Of a stretch of 64,000 bases of DNA, positions 30,154-39,126 are shown in pieces. How positions within the stretch are numbered: the first letter of the stretch is position 1; every line of letters starts with the position of its first letter. Made by a program: the position numbers and the translations under genes. The DNA lies in NCBI GenBank assembly GCA_021604865.1, contig BQJU01000031.1:1-64000 (forward strand). Reading direction: 5' to 3'. The DNA comes from Saprospiraceae bacterium. GTDB lineage: Bacteria; Bacteroidota; Bacteroidia; Chitinophagales; Saprospiraceae. The notes below the pieces were generated by a model. The model saw nothing but the letters and a program-made list of their open reading frames with translations. It was not told the origin of the DNA and did no database searches.

Positions 30154-31740
30154 TTATTTGCCCCTGTTCTGCAAATGCAAAATGGAAGGGCTTGTTTTTA
30201 ACCATTTTTCAAACTGGCCATTATTATCTTTCGCCAGTTCCATGCCCGTGAAGGAAAGCAATGTAATATCCTTCTTGCCATCGCCATTTATATCGCTCAC
30301 ATCCATTTTTATCCATCTGCCTTTTTCTGTGCCGGGAAGGGAATATGCTTTGAAATTAATTTCGCTTTTTGATTTTGAAATATTTTCTAAATAAACAAAT
30401 CCATTTTCAGGGTTATTATTTTTTGGAAAAAAAGAAATTGCGGCCATATCCAAATCTCCATCGCCATCAAAGTCATTTAATTGAGCATCGTAAGCACCAG
30501 GAATTGGGTAAAAATATTCTTCCTGAAAACCATTATCTCCATTATTCAAAAAAAATCGGACACCGTGATAAGGTTTGTCAACAATGGAATAATCCGCATT
30601 GTCGCCATTGATATATATAATGTCGGAATAGCCATCCTTATTAATATCGGTTAAATGAAAATTGACCGACCCATACAAGGGCGAAAATCGCAAAACTCGC
30701 TGTCTCGTAAATTGCCCATTTCCCAAATTAAAATAAATATCAATCCCCTCATCGCCCTGCGCCATTAATGCGATAATATCGGGCAGATCATCATGGTTAA
30801 AATCATGGACAATGGCTTTGGTAGCACCCGGCTGAGCCAATAGAACATGACGTTCATACTGGCGATTGCCCTTGTTTTCATACCAATTTAAACCACCAGT
30901 ATGGTTGCCATATTCGCAAACCAAAATATCGTCTTTTTTATCCTGATTCAAATCCGAAATCGTTGTAAATACGGGCCTTTGCAGGTCTTTTAATTCATTG
31001 AAAAAACCGGAATACTCCTCACTCCCCGACTGTTTGAATATTTTAAAAACACTTCCCGCTGGCGCATCATTTGGCATGAATTTTCCCATCGAAGTGGCCA
31101 CTAAAGTGTCGCCCACAATATGAATTTCAGAAACGGGTTTTGGAACGGCGAGGCTTTGGATCAATTTAAAATTCAAGTCCAAAATTTCAATTGAGCAATA
31201 ATCAGCTTTTGCATCAGAATAAATGATCCTATCTTTTTGGGGAAATGATTTTATAAAAGTTCCCATTGGCGGATCAAAGCGATCTTTTACTTCAACCAAT
31301 TTAAATAAATTAGTGGGAGGCAATTTTTCGGAATCTGCAATTGTTAATTTTTCTGGTGCATTTTCAGCGTAATATTTTTTTATTTTCTCAAAATCTTCCA
31401 AGGCTATAGTTGGTTGTCTTGGATAAATATTGGCATTTTCAACTAATTGCCCGCCGACACCAGTTTCGATCAAAGTAGCACGTTCATCATTCGGATAAAT
31501 GCCAAAACGATAAGCCATTTGAGGCAACACTCCTTTTTCCCAGGATAATTTATCAAGCTCGGAGAGATCCGGCAATTTATGACAATTGGCACAATGTATT
31601 TTTGCCAATTCCGCTCCTGATAAATCGGAGGCCGCTAATTTTATTTCAGCTTGTTTTGGCGGCGACTCATTTTTACAATTATGCAATAAAAGAATGCCGC
31701 TAAAAATGAGGATCGCCGATATTATGGAATGTTTTTTCAT
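30154..31740 (-). CDS. FG-GAP/VCBS-repeat lipoprotein with one haem c site
   Basis: About 528 residues. The start at 31740 gives a normal signal peptide (MKKHSIISAILIFSGILLLHNC, lipid Cys 22); a longer in-frame start at 31767 adds nine residues. A single haem motif CANCH lies at 50-54, followed by HKLPDLSELDKLSWEKGVLPQMAYRFG, like a minimal cytochrome domain in which a later Met could be the sixth ligand. The rest is a beta-propeller with FG-GAP calcium motifs, including DLNQDKKDDI, DFNHDDLPDI, DINKDGYSDI, DFDGDGDLDM and DINGDGKKDI. Such proteins occur in Bacteroidota and Planctomycetota polysaccharide loci; function is not established. Same strand as the Sde182-like gene upstream. Confidence 0.8.
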   Translation of the reverse strand: MKKHSIISAILIFSGILLLHNCKNESPPKQAEIKLAASDLSGAELAKIHCANCHKLPDLSELDKLSWEKGVLPQMAYRFGIYPNDERATLIETGVGGQLVENANIYPRQPTIALEDFEKIKKYYAENAPEKLTIADSEKLPPTNLFKLVEVKDRFDPPMGTFIKSFPQKDRIIYSDAKADYCSIEILDLNFKLIQSLAVPKPVSEIHIVGDTLVATSMGKFMPNDAPAGSVFKIFKQSGSEEYSGFFNELKDLQRPVFTTISDLNQDKKDDILVCEYGNHTGGLNWYENKGNRQYERHVLLAQPGATKAIVHDFNHDDLPDIIALMAQGDEGIDIYFNLGNGQFTRQRVLRFSPLYGSVNFHLTDINKDGYSDIIYINGDNADYSIVDKPYHGVRFFLNNGDNGFQEEYFYPIPGAYDAQLNDFDGDGDLDMAAISFFPKNNNPENGFVYLENISKSKSEINFKAYSLPGTEKGRWIKMDVSDINGDGKKDITLLSFTGMELAKDNNGQFEKWLKTSPSILHLQNRGK

Positions 31741-31882
31741 CCGGCAATTTAAAAACTCTTCCGCCAATTCTTAAACCTTTCGATCTAAACCTCTTCTGTT
31801 GCTGTGTTAAACAAGCACTGAGTAACAACGGCTGGTGGCAAAAGAGCTGCATCAAATGGGTAAGTTATTTTTCGCTGACCAC

Positions 31883-33190
31883 TTATTTGAGCCAATCCCA
31901 TCTTTTTGCCCAGTCTAATAAAAATTCCTCCCGATACTTCGACACCGTTCTTGCTCCTTGTTGTACCCCAATGAAGAATTCAGGTTCCTGGCGGTCGCTA
32001 TACCAATTGGCGCCCAGCTTGTAATCATCTGGGGAAGGTTTCCCTGGCCAAGGTACTATGCTAACAAATTGACCTGTTTGTCCATGCAGTTCAGGAATTG
32101 CACTAGAAGTAATATAGGTGCAAATCTCTGGTTTTTTGGAGGAGTAACGAACGCCATAGATGCCATCCCCGAGATAGTATCCGGGCCATAGTTGATTTGA
32201 TATTTCCAACGTAAAAAAGGTAGAATCTTGTGAAAAAGGTAATTCGGGTTCGGGTCCTTTAAACCTCCATTCTATTACGGCATAAGCAACAACGGTATCA
32301 GCAGTTGTGGTATTTCGATCAAAAATCATCCTGGAACTGTGATCAATTGACGTAAAATTTCCTCCCCAGCTTTCAGTCAAGGGATCATCAGGGTTACCAT
32401 TCATTACATAGACGAGTGAAGGCGTGTCCCCCATCTTTATGTTGCCCTCATAATAACTTTTAAATGCCTTGCCCATAACACCCCGTCCCTGAATATAGTT
32501 GTCGTAATAGGCCGCTCCCGTGATGTTTTTTGGAGAATCTTTGTCCATAAACCAGCCTCTATATGTGGCATTCGCTTCAATCATCCAAAGGTCGGGGTGG
32601 TTTTCAGCAATATAGGCATAGGTATTGACACTCCATTTCTTGTTTGGCCCTCCAATCCAATAGACCTTAATCTTTTCTTTAATCTCAGGTGCATCATGTA
32701 AAGCTTGAGCTAAATCTTCCAGGCCACCCCAAACCAATACCCACAAAAATTGATCACTTGGCTTTTTGGCACACCTGATAATCCAATCCGAACCTTCAGA
32801 AGGAGAATCATAGCCTTTGAATGGCGCTTCAGAAATCGCTCCTTGTTTACAAATGTCCCTTAGTGATTTAGGGGCTGGAAATCCAGACGAATGTGCTTTT
32901 AATTGGTCCAGGTCTTTCTCATACAAATCAATCATATCTCCAAAATCCTTTTTTCGACCTTTACCATAAGGCGATGATACCAGTCCTTCTATTTGGAAAA
33001 GGTCGGCATACATCAACAAATGGATCATGGATTGGAAGTCATCAGGATCTGTTCCACCGATATCGCTACTGATCAGTATACGGGGTTTGGATTTTCCTTG
33101 CTCGGAGCTACCGCATTGGATTAATACCGTTATCGGTAAGATTACAGCCAAGCAAAACCTGGCCCAATTTTTCAAATATCTATTGGACAT
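31883..33190 (-). CDS. Nucleoside-hydrolase-like (Sde182/DUF1593) lipoprotein, copy 1
   Basis: About 435 residues from the ATG at 33190, which gives a signal peptide and lipid Cys 26 (VLIQCGSS); upstream in-frame residues run into the promoter region. The start of the mature part, ILISSDIGGTDPDDFQSMIHLLMYA (split here: ISSDIGG, then TDPDDF), carries Asp 43, Asp 48, Asp 50 and Asp 51, the Asp-rich calcium-site pattern of nucleoside hydrolases. VLVWGGLEDLAQAL and GDTPSLVYVMNGNPDDP match the Sde182 family. Unlike the two other copies in this window it appears to lack the C-terminal Ig-like domain with DPDGD. Activity unproven; a furanosidase role is inference. It is divergent from the truncated SusC. 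Confidence 0.8.
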   Translation of the reverse strand: MSNRYLKNWARFCLAVILPITVLIQCGSSEQGKSKPRILISSDIGGTDPDDFQSMIHLLMYADLFQIEGLVSSPYGKGRKKDFGDMIDLYEKDLDQLKAHSSGFPAPKSLRDICKQGAISEAPFKGYDSPSEGSDWIIRCAKKPSDQFLWVLVWGGLEDLAQALHDAPEIKEKIKVYWIGGPNKKWSVNTYAYIAENHPDLWMIEANATYRGWFMDKDSPKNITGAAYYDNYIQGRGVMGKAFKSYYEGNIKMGDTPSLVYVMNGNPDDPLTESWGGNFTSIDHSSRMIFDRNTTTADTVVAYAVIEWRFKGPEPELPFSQDSTFFTLEISNQLWPGYYLGDGIYGVRYSSKKPEICTYITSSAIPELHGQTGQFVSIVPWPGKPSPDDYKLGANWYSDRQEPEFFIGVQQGARTVSKYREEFLLDWAKRWDWLK

Positions 33191-33490
33191 ATTTTTTCTG
33201 TTTATGATTTTCTGTTTAAGGATATAATCAGAGGAGCTGTTATTCCATTCTCCCGCCCGGTTCCCCGATAGAATACGTACGCACAAACACAAAAGCAAAA
33301 CAAACGAAAAAAAAGTAAAGTAAACGAAAAAAAGTAATCCTAATTTAAAAAATATTCTGTATAATTGTGTAATCAAACCGCATATTAAGGTGTATTAGTT
33401 GCTTTTTCCTTTTATTTTTTTTGCTTTTCCTTCTTTTATTTAAAATGACAGATTAATCCACAACAAACAATTTCTATATTAATTAACTTT
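33191..33490. promoter_or_regulatory. Divergent AT-rich promoter region
   Basis: 300 bp between the Sde182-like gene (- strand) and the SusC remnant (+ strand). It is strongly AT-rich with A- and T-tracts and holds the CGAAAA direct repeat listed separately. No gene or hairpin terminator seen. Confidence 0.5.
33302..33336. promoter_or_regulatory. Candidate operator: AAACGAAAA direct repeat, 20-bp period
   Basis: AAACGAAAA occurs at 33302 and at 33322; the similarity extends through AAAAGTAA in both copies. The period is exactly 20 bp, about two helical turns. The same CGAAAA pair with the same period lies upstream of the DeoR-type gene (35021 and 35041), suggesting one regulator controls both promoters. 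Inferred. Confidence 0.4.
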
Positions 33491-34918
33491 TTGCCTTTAA
33501 TACTATGCATCATGATCAATCATTTACACATTAAACCCAATCCCAAGTTGTCCATTTGGTCCTCTTGGAATCAGAAGGCAGTTTTCACATGCCTTCTATT
33601 GTTGGTATTTTTTACACTTACCTTATCTGGACAAAGCATTAAAGTTACCGGTACCGTTTTTTCCAGTGATAACAATGGGGTTTTACCAGGAGCTACTGTA
33701 TTAGAAAAGGGGACCAGTAACGGAACTGTTGCTGATGCCGATGGCAAATACTCTATTTCAGCTTCACAGAGCACTGCGCTAGTATTTAGTTCTATAGGTT
33801 ATGAATCCAAGGAAATAGTTGTTGGTAGTCAATCTCTCATTGACATAACTTTGGATCCGAACTTCCAGTATTTGGACGAAGTTGTGGTGATTGGTTATGG
33901 AACTGTGCGAAAGAGAGATCTAACAGGGGCTGTAACTTCACTAAAAAGTGACGAAATAAAAGAGGTTACTGCTCAAAACCCACTCGAATCTATTCAGGGA
34001 AAAGTCGCCGGTGTCGATATAACAAGGAGCAACGGTTCTGCCTCCTCTGGTATAAACATCAGAATACGGGGAAACCGGTCAATAGGTGCTGGAAATAGTC
34101 CATTGTTTATAGTTGATGGCATAGAAACGTCCAGTATTGACAATATTAATCCCAATGATATTGAATCCATGGAATTTCTAAAAGATGCTTCTTCTACGGC
34201 TATTTATGGCTGGCAAGGGGCGAATGGAATCGTAATCATCACGACAAAAAAAGGATCAGGCGGCAAAACAAAAGTTTCCTTTAATTCCTATTATGGCATA
34301 TCTCAAGTATCCCGATATCCAACTGTATTGGACGGCCCCGGATACGTTGTCATCAAAAGAGAAGCAAACCGTACAACCGGAACGTGGAACTCCGAAGCGG
34401 ATGACAACGTAATATTTAATGCGCTAGAACTAGATGCTATTCATAATAATGAATGGATCGATTACCAGGATTTATTATTCGATAATGGGGTACAACAAAA
34501 TTACAACATAGGCGTAAACGCTGGAAATGAGCATACCAAAGTGTACTTTTCTCTCGATTATTTCAAGGAAAAAGGCATCTTAAAATTTGACAACGTTAAA
34601 CGTTATTCCATTCGTGCTAATGTAGATCAAAGCTTCAATAGTTGGATAACGGCAGGTCTGCAAAGCCAAATTACCGCCAGAGACGAAAGTTACAGAAGAG
34701 ACCCGCTAAACATGGCAAACAAAATAATCCCATTGGGTACCGTTTATGATGACAATGGTGATTTCATTCTCTACCCAGTGGGTGGTAACTCCATCAGTCC
34801 ACTTGCCGATGAACAACCCGATGCATTCTCTAACACTGGTAAGTTAATGAATATAATCGCCAATGCTTATCTCGATTTGGAACCTTTGCCAGGATTGTTA
34901 TCAATAGATCTATACTAA
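33491..34918 (+). pseudogene. Truncated SusC-like gene (N-terminal half only)
   Basis: 475 residues corresponding to the first half of a SusC protein: signal peptide, carboxypeptidase-regulatory-like domain, LDEVVVIGYGTVRKRDLTG, complete plug with NGIVIITTKKG, and the first barrel strands. It then stops at TAA just after LEPLPGLLSIDLY. SusC proteins need about 1,000 residues to close the barrel, no continuation exists in the following 165 bp, and no SusD follows, so the 3' half and its partner appear deleted. The reading frame itself is undamaged, which points to one recent deletion. It sits directly before the DeoR-headed sugar operon. Confidence 0.85.
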
Positions 34919-34940
34919 TCTGACGATAAGAGACACCAGG

Positions 34941-34978
34941 AGGGGAAACACATCCAAAAGGTTCTGTATGTTTCCCCT
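34941..34978. terminator. Intrinsic terminator before the DeoR operon
   Basis: Arms AGGGGAAACA (34941-34950) and TGTTTCCCCT (34969-34978), 18-base loop, short T-rich tail. It separates the SusC remnant from the sugar operon, and may be the original terminator of the lost susCD. Confidence 0.7.
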
Positions 34979-35017
34979 TTCCGTAACGAGGTTTACTTAA
35001 AGTTGCCTTTTAGTTAA

Positions 35018-35047
35018 AATCGAAAATAATAATAAATAAACGAAAAT
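35018..35047. promoter_or_regulatory. Candidate operator: CGAAAAT direct repeat, 20-bp period
   Basis: CGAAAAT at 35021 and again at 35041, with A-rich flanks (AAAT/AAAA before each CG), 37 bp before the ATG of the regulator gene. The spacing equals that of the pair at 33305/33325. Probably the autoregulatory site of the DeoR-type protein; inferred. Confidence 0.45.
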
Positions 35048-35083
35048 CGTCACCTTTGTTTCTCATCAAAAGAATTTGTGCCC

Positions 35084-35848
35084 ATGCTTCCAACCCAACG
35101 AAAAGAAAAAATACTTGACCTGCTAAAAGAAGATGGTTCTGCCAAGGTGGTCGATCTAGCTAAGATTTTTAAAGTTACAGAAGTTACGATCCGACAGGAT
35201 CTGGAAAAACTGGAAAAAGAAGGGCTCGTTGTTAGAGAACATGGAGGAGTGCACCTAAAAGACGTAGAGGATCAGGTTCGAAATTTTGCACTAATCCATC
35301 AGGAGAACCTTGAGCAGAAGGAAAAAATTGCTCAGAAATGTCTGGATTTTATTCATCCAGGGGATACCATCATTTTGGATTCGGGATCAACGACAACAGA
35401 AATAGCCAAGCTAATCATGCATATTAAAAGGCTTACCGTGATTACTAATGCCCTGAACATAGCGCTGATGCTTGGTGCAAATCCTAATATCGAAGTAGTA
35501 ATGACTGGTGGAGAGTTTAAACCGCCCACACTTTCTTTGACCGGACAGAAAGCTGCTGATTTTTTTAAAGGACTGAATGTACAGAAACTCTTTTTGGCAA
35601 CAGCAGGAATTTCACTAAAGTCTGGTTTGACTTATCCAAGCATCAGCGATTTGGTCGTCAAAAAAGCCATGATTGATGCATCTGATATTACCTATTTGGT
35701 TGCTGATTCTTCGAAAATTGGCAAAAATGCATTTGCCAGCCTGGGTGCATTATCACTCATTGATTATATCATAACGGATGAAGGTGTAGAAGAAAAACAC
35801 AAACAGGTTTTTAAAGATAATGAGATCGAATTGATCATTGCAGGTTAA
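35084..35848 (+). CDS. DeoR/GlpR-family transcriptional regulator of the sugar operon
   Basis: A 254-residue regulator (a GTG two codons upstream is an alternative start). The N-terminal winged helix-turn-helix is at about 5-56 (VVDLAKIFKVTEVTIRQDL, REHGGV), followed by a DeoR-C sugar-phosphate sensor domain with DSGSTTTEIA at 99-108 and MTGGEF near 150. Such proteins usually repress a sugar operon until a phosphorylated intermediate binds. As the first gene of the isomerase-transketolase-ABC-kinase operon it likely responds to a pathway ketose phosphate such as apulose 4-phosphate (inference). A repeated CGAAAA motif in its own promoter is its candidate site. Confidence 0.93.
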   Translation: MLPTQRKEKILDLLKEDGSAKVVDLAKIFKVTEVTIRQDLEKLEKEGLVVREHGGVHLKDVEDQVRNFALIHQENLEQKEKIAQKCLDFIHPGDTIILDSGSTTTEIAKLIMHIKRLTVITNALNIALMLGANPNIEVVMTGGEFKPPTLSLTGQKAADFFKGLNVQKLFLATAGISLKSGLTYPSISDLVVKKAMIDASDITYLVADSSKIGKNAFASLGALSLIDYIITDEGVEEKHKQVFKDNEIELIIAG

Positions 35849-35881
35849 AAAAATTAAGCCCGCACCTATAAAGTAAGAAAG

Positions 35882-37297
35882 ATGAAAAAGCAAAAAATCA
35901 CTCTAGGAGTCATTATTGGAAATAGGGACTTTTTTCCGGACAAACTAGTGTCGGAAGCAAGAGTGGATGTACTAAAGGTACTAGAAGAACAGGGTATTAA
36001 AACGATATTGCTTGGTGAATCCGACACCAAATTAGGTGGCGTAGAAACCTACCAGGATGCTCGTAAATGTGCGGACTTGTTTATCAAGCACAAAGAAGAA
36101 ATTGCAGGAATTTTGGTCGTATTACCCAATTTTGGTGATGAAAGAGGGGTGGCAGACACACTCCATTTGGCTGATTTGAAAGTGCCGGTTTTGATTCAGG
36201 GATACCCGGATGAATTGCATAAACTGAACGTGGCAAATAGAAGAGATTCCTGGTGTGGTAAGATTTCCGTTTGCAATAACTTATACCAATACGGAATCAA
36301 ATACACGATCACAAGCAAACATGTGGTACATCCTACCGATCCATCATTTATCGAGGATTTGAAACAATTCTCGGCAGTTTGTCGGGTAGTGAAAGGCTTG
36401 AAAAATGTACGTATTGGAGCGATTGGAGCAAGGCCAACGGCCTTCAATACCGTACGATACAGCGAGAAAATCCTTCAAAAAAATGGCATCTCAGTAGTCA
36501 CTTGTGATTTATCTGAAATATTGGGTAATGCCAACAAATTGGAAAACTCAGATCAACGTGTAAAAGATCATTTGGAAAAAATCCACAACTATGCCTCCAG
36601 TGGTAAAACTCCGGCAGAAGCAATGTTCCAAATTGCTAAATTGGACGTGGTATTAAATGATTTTATGCAAGCAAATGATTTGCATGCCAATGCCATCCAG
36701 TGCTGGACATCACTACAACAAAACTATGGCTGCAATGTCTGTACAAGTTCAAGTATGTTCAGTGAGGGTATGATCCCTAGTGCCTGCGAAGTCGATGTCA
36801 CCGGAACCCTTAGTATGTATGCCATGCAACTAGCTTCGGGCTCTCCAAGTGCTCTGGTGGATTGGAATAACAACTATGCCGATGATGATGAAAAGTGCGT
36901 GCTTTTCCATTGCGGCAACTGGGCAAAATCTTTCTTGCCAGATATAGAAATCAGTAACGCCCCCATTCTTGGTACAACTGTTGGCGTTGAAAATACTTAC
37001 GGTGCTTTAGATGGCCGTACTCCTGCATCGCCTTTGACATTTGGACGAATCACTACAGACGATACCAAAGGCGTAATGAAAGCCTATGTAGGTGATGGTC
37101 AATTAACCGATGATGAATTGAAAACTTTTGGAAACAGGGCTGTAGCACAAATCCCTAATTTGCAGGGTTTGATGCAGCATGTCTGTAAAAATGGTTTTGA
37201 ACACCACGTAGTAATGAACGCATCTCAAACCGCTTCTTCTTTAAAAGAAGCCTTTGAAAATTACATGGGATGGGAAGTTTATCACCATAATGGATAA
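35882..37297 (+). CDS. L-fucose/L-arabinose isomerase-family ketol-isomerase (candidate D-apiose isomerase)
   Basis: A 471-residue cytoplasmic protein of the FucI/AraA-like isomerase fold: N-terminal IGNRDFFPDKLVSEARVDVL, central GILVVLPNFGDERGVADTL and VPVLIQGYPDELHKL, later IGARPTAFNTVRYSEKIL and CEVDVTGTLSMYAMQLASG. These enzymes use a divalent metal to interconvert an aldose and a ketose. The neighbours (two-subunit transketolase, sugar ABC importer, FGGY kinase) and the apiosidase downstream make D-apiose to D-apulose the best guess. Whether characterised apiose isomerases belong to this same family I cannot confirm here. Its 3' end overlaps the next gene by 8 bp, showing tight coupling. 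Confidence 0.85.
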   Translation: MKKQKITLGVIIGNRDFFPDKLVSEARVDVLKVLEEQGIKTILLGESDTKLGGVETYQDARKCADLFIKHKEEIAGILVVLPNFGDERGVADTLHLADLKVPVLIQGYPDELHKLNVANRRDSWCGKISVCNNLYQYGIKYTITSKHVVHPTDPSFIEDLKQFSAVCRVVKGLKNVRIGAIGARPTAFNTVRYSEKILQKNGISVVTCDLSEILGNANKLENSDQRVKDHLEKIHNYASSGKTPAEAMFQIAKLDVVLNDFMQANDLHANAIQCWTSLQQNYGCNVCTSSSMFSEGMIPSACEVDVTGTLSMYAMQLASGSPSALVDWNNNYADDDEKCVLFHCGNWAKSFLPDIEISNAPILGTTVGVENTYGALDGRTPASPLTFGRITTDDTKGVMKAYVGDGQLTDDELKTFGNRAVAQIPNLQGLMQHVCKNGFEHHVVMNASQTASSLKEAFENYMGWEVYHHNG

Positions 37298-38135
37298 ACC
37301 GCAAAGAGATATGACTAATAAGGAATTAAAACTAAAATCTGTTTATTTGAGAAAAAATATTCTCAAATACATTTATAAGGCCAAGGCAGGCCACACAGGC
37401 GGCAGTCTCTCCTGCGTGGATACCTTGAATGTGCTTTACAACCGGGTGCTGAATATAGACCCCCAAAATTTTAGAACCCCAGATAGAGATCGATATATTC
37501 AGAGCAAGGGGCACTGTGTAGAAGCACTTTTTGTCACCTTAGCCGATCGAGGGTTCTTTCCGGAATCCGATCTGGAGACCCTCTGTCAACATCAATCGCA
37601 CTACATTGGACACCCCACTAAAAAGGTCAACGGTGTAGAACAAAACACCGGGGCATTGGGACATGGTTTGTCCATTTGTGTGGGTGAGGCCATTGCCGCA
37701 AAGCTCGACAAAAAAAACCATCGAATATTTACACTTTTAGGAGATGGTGAGTTACCAGAAGGCTCCAATTGGGAAGCCTTTTTGTCGGCAGCACATTATA
37801 AGTTGGACAACTTATATGCGATCCTCGATTACAACAAACAACAAATTACCGGCTCGAATAAGGAAGTCATGAATACCGATTCTGTTCACGAGAAGTTGGA
37901 AGCCTTTGGTTGGGCAGTGAAAGAAGTGGATGGACACAATCTCGAAGAATTGGAGAAGGCATTGAACAACGGCCCGTTGGAAGACGGAAAACCCAGCTTC
38001 ATCATCGCACATACCATCAAAGGTAAAGGGGTGAGCTTTATGGAAGGAAATATAAAATGGCATCATGGTGTACCCAGCCCAGAGCAATTTGAACTAGCTC
38101 AAAAAGAACTCGACGAAGCAGGAGCATTAATCTAA
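37290..38135 (+). CDS. Transketolase N-terminal (TPP-binding) subunit, AptA-like
   Basis: About 281 residues. The start ATG at 37290 overlaps the isomerase stop by 8 bp; an earlier in-frame ATG at 37254 would overlap much more. It has the thiamine-diphosphate motif GDGELPEGSNWEA at 151-163 ending at Asn 182 (AILDYN), plus AGHTGGSLS near 33-41, KGH at 73-75 and GALGHGLS at 121-128, all standard in split transketolases. It needs the partner at 38142. In the known D-apiose route a split transketolase moves a two-carbon unit from apulose 4-phosphate to glyceraldehyde 3-phosphate; that role is inferred from context, and the general pentose-phosphate reaction remains possible. Confidence 0.9.
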   Translation: MDKPQRDMTNKELKLKSVYLRKNILKYIYKAKAGHTGGSLSCVDTLNVLYNRVLNIDPQNFRTPDRDRYIQSKGHCVEALFVTLADRGFFPESDLETLCQHQSHYIGHPTKKVNGVEQNTGALGHGLSICVGEAIAAKLDKKNHRIFTLLGDGELPEGSNWEAFLSAAHYKLDNLYAILDYNKQQITGSNKEVMNTDSVHEKLEAFGWAVKEVDGHNLEELEKALNNGPLEDGKPSFIIAHTIKGKGVSFMEGNIKWHHGVPSPEQFELAQKELDEAGALI

Positions 38136-38141
38136 TATATT

Positions 38142-39113
38142 ATGGAATTTGACATTATCAAAAAGAAGAATTTGAAAATGGGAAAAGCCAATCAGGAGAT
38201 TTTCTCGGAAACTATGCAGGAATTGGCCGCTACAGATAGAAATATTATTGCGGTGACCAGCGATTCTCGTGGTTCAGGGAAATTGGTTCCTTTTGGGCAA
38301 AAATATCCAAACCAAATCGTAGAAGTAGGAATCGCAGAACAGAACCTTGTGGGTGTAGCTGCTGGGTTGGCTTCTGCTGGAAAAAAGGCATTTGCCATCT
38401 CTCCGGCCTGTTTTTTAACGGCACGATCTCTTGAACAAATCAAAAACGATGTGTCCTATTCCGACAATCCAGTGAAATTGGTTGGGATCAGTGCGGGTGT
38501 GAGTTATGGCGCATTGGGTACTACACACCATAGTCTGCACGACTATGCTGTATTACGAGCCATCAACAATATGATCATCGTCGCTCCCGCTGATAATTTT
38601 GAGACCCAACAAGCGGTGCGTCATGCTGCGGCATTGGACAAGCCAATTTATTTGCGGTTTGGCAAAAAAGCGATGCCGTTTCTTAATGAATCAAACCAAT
38701 CCTTTGAATTTGGTAAAGGACGAATAGTGAGAAAAGGAGACGACATGGCCATCATCGCTGCGGGTGAAACCGTTTATCCTGCCTGGCAGGCAGCCAAAAC
38801 TTTGGAGGAAGAGCATGGAGTAAAAGCCACTGTGGTTAGTATGCATACGATCAAACCACTGGATACTCAATTGTTGGATGAGCTGTTGGCTAATGGCCGA
38901 CCAATTATTACTGTAGAAGAACACATGGTATATGGTGGTTTGGGAGAAGCCTGTGCTTCCTACCTTTTTCAACAAGGAGCAAAAAACCCTTTTCACATCA
39001 TGGGTATTCCTGATGAGTACACCATTACTGGCTCACAAGAGGAAATTTTTAATCACTATGGAATATCTAGAGATGGTATTAAGGCGGAAGCCTTAGGGCT
39101 ATTGAAATTATGA
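38142..39113 (+). CDS. Transketolase C-terminal (pyrimidine-binding) subunit, AptB-like
   Basis: A 323-residue protein (Met 13, at 38178, is an alternative start) beginning 6 bp after the N-terminal subunit. The catalytic Glu 66 in EVGIAEQN activates the thiamine cofactor. [31 protein letters not shown] and the C-terminal [14 protein letters not shown] are typical of the pyrimidine-binding and C-terminal transketolase domains. With the upstream subunit it makes one active enzyme. Transketolases of this split form in sugar operons are often specialised rather than housekeeping. Confidence 0.92.
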   Translation: MEFDIIKKKNLKMGKANQEIFSETMQELAATDRNIIAVTSDSRGSGKLVPFGQKYPNQIVEVGIAEQNLVGVAAGLASAGKKAFAISPACFLTARSLEQIKNDVSYSDNPVKLVGISAGVSYGALGTTHHSLHDYAVLRAINNMIIVAPADNFETQQAVRHAAALDKPIYLRFGKKAMPFLNESNQSFEFGKGRIVRKGDDMAIIAAGETVYPAWQAAKTLEEEHGVKATVVSMHTIKPLDTQLLDELLANGRPIITVEEHMVYGGLGEACASYLFQQGAKNPFHIMGIPDEYTITGSQEEIFNHYGISRDGIKAEALGLLKL

Positions 39114-39126
39114 CAATAAACCCAAG

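Noticed and set aside
33191-33376. Longer N-terminus of the Sde182-like lipoprotein
   Set aside because: The extension would place a second hydrophobic segment before the true lipoprotein signal and runs through the promoter with the CGAAAA repeats.
33491-34918. A functional short TonB-dependent transporter
   Set aside because: Half-length with an unclosed barrel and no SusD partner; treated as a truncated gene.
35882-37297. Calling the isomerase L-fucose isomerase and the locus a fucose operon
   Set aside because: No fuculose kinase or aldolase is present; transketolase is not used in the fucose route.
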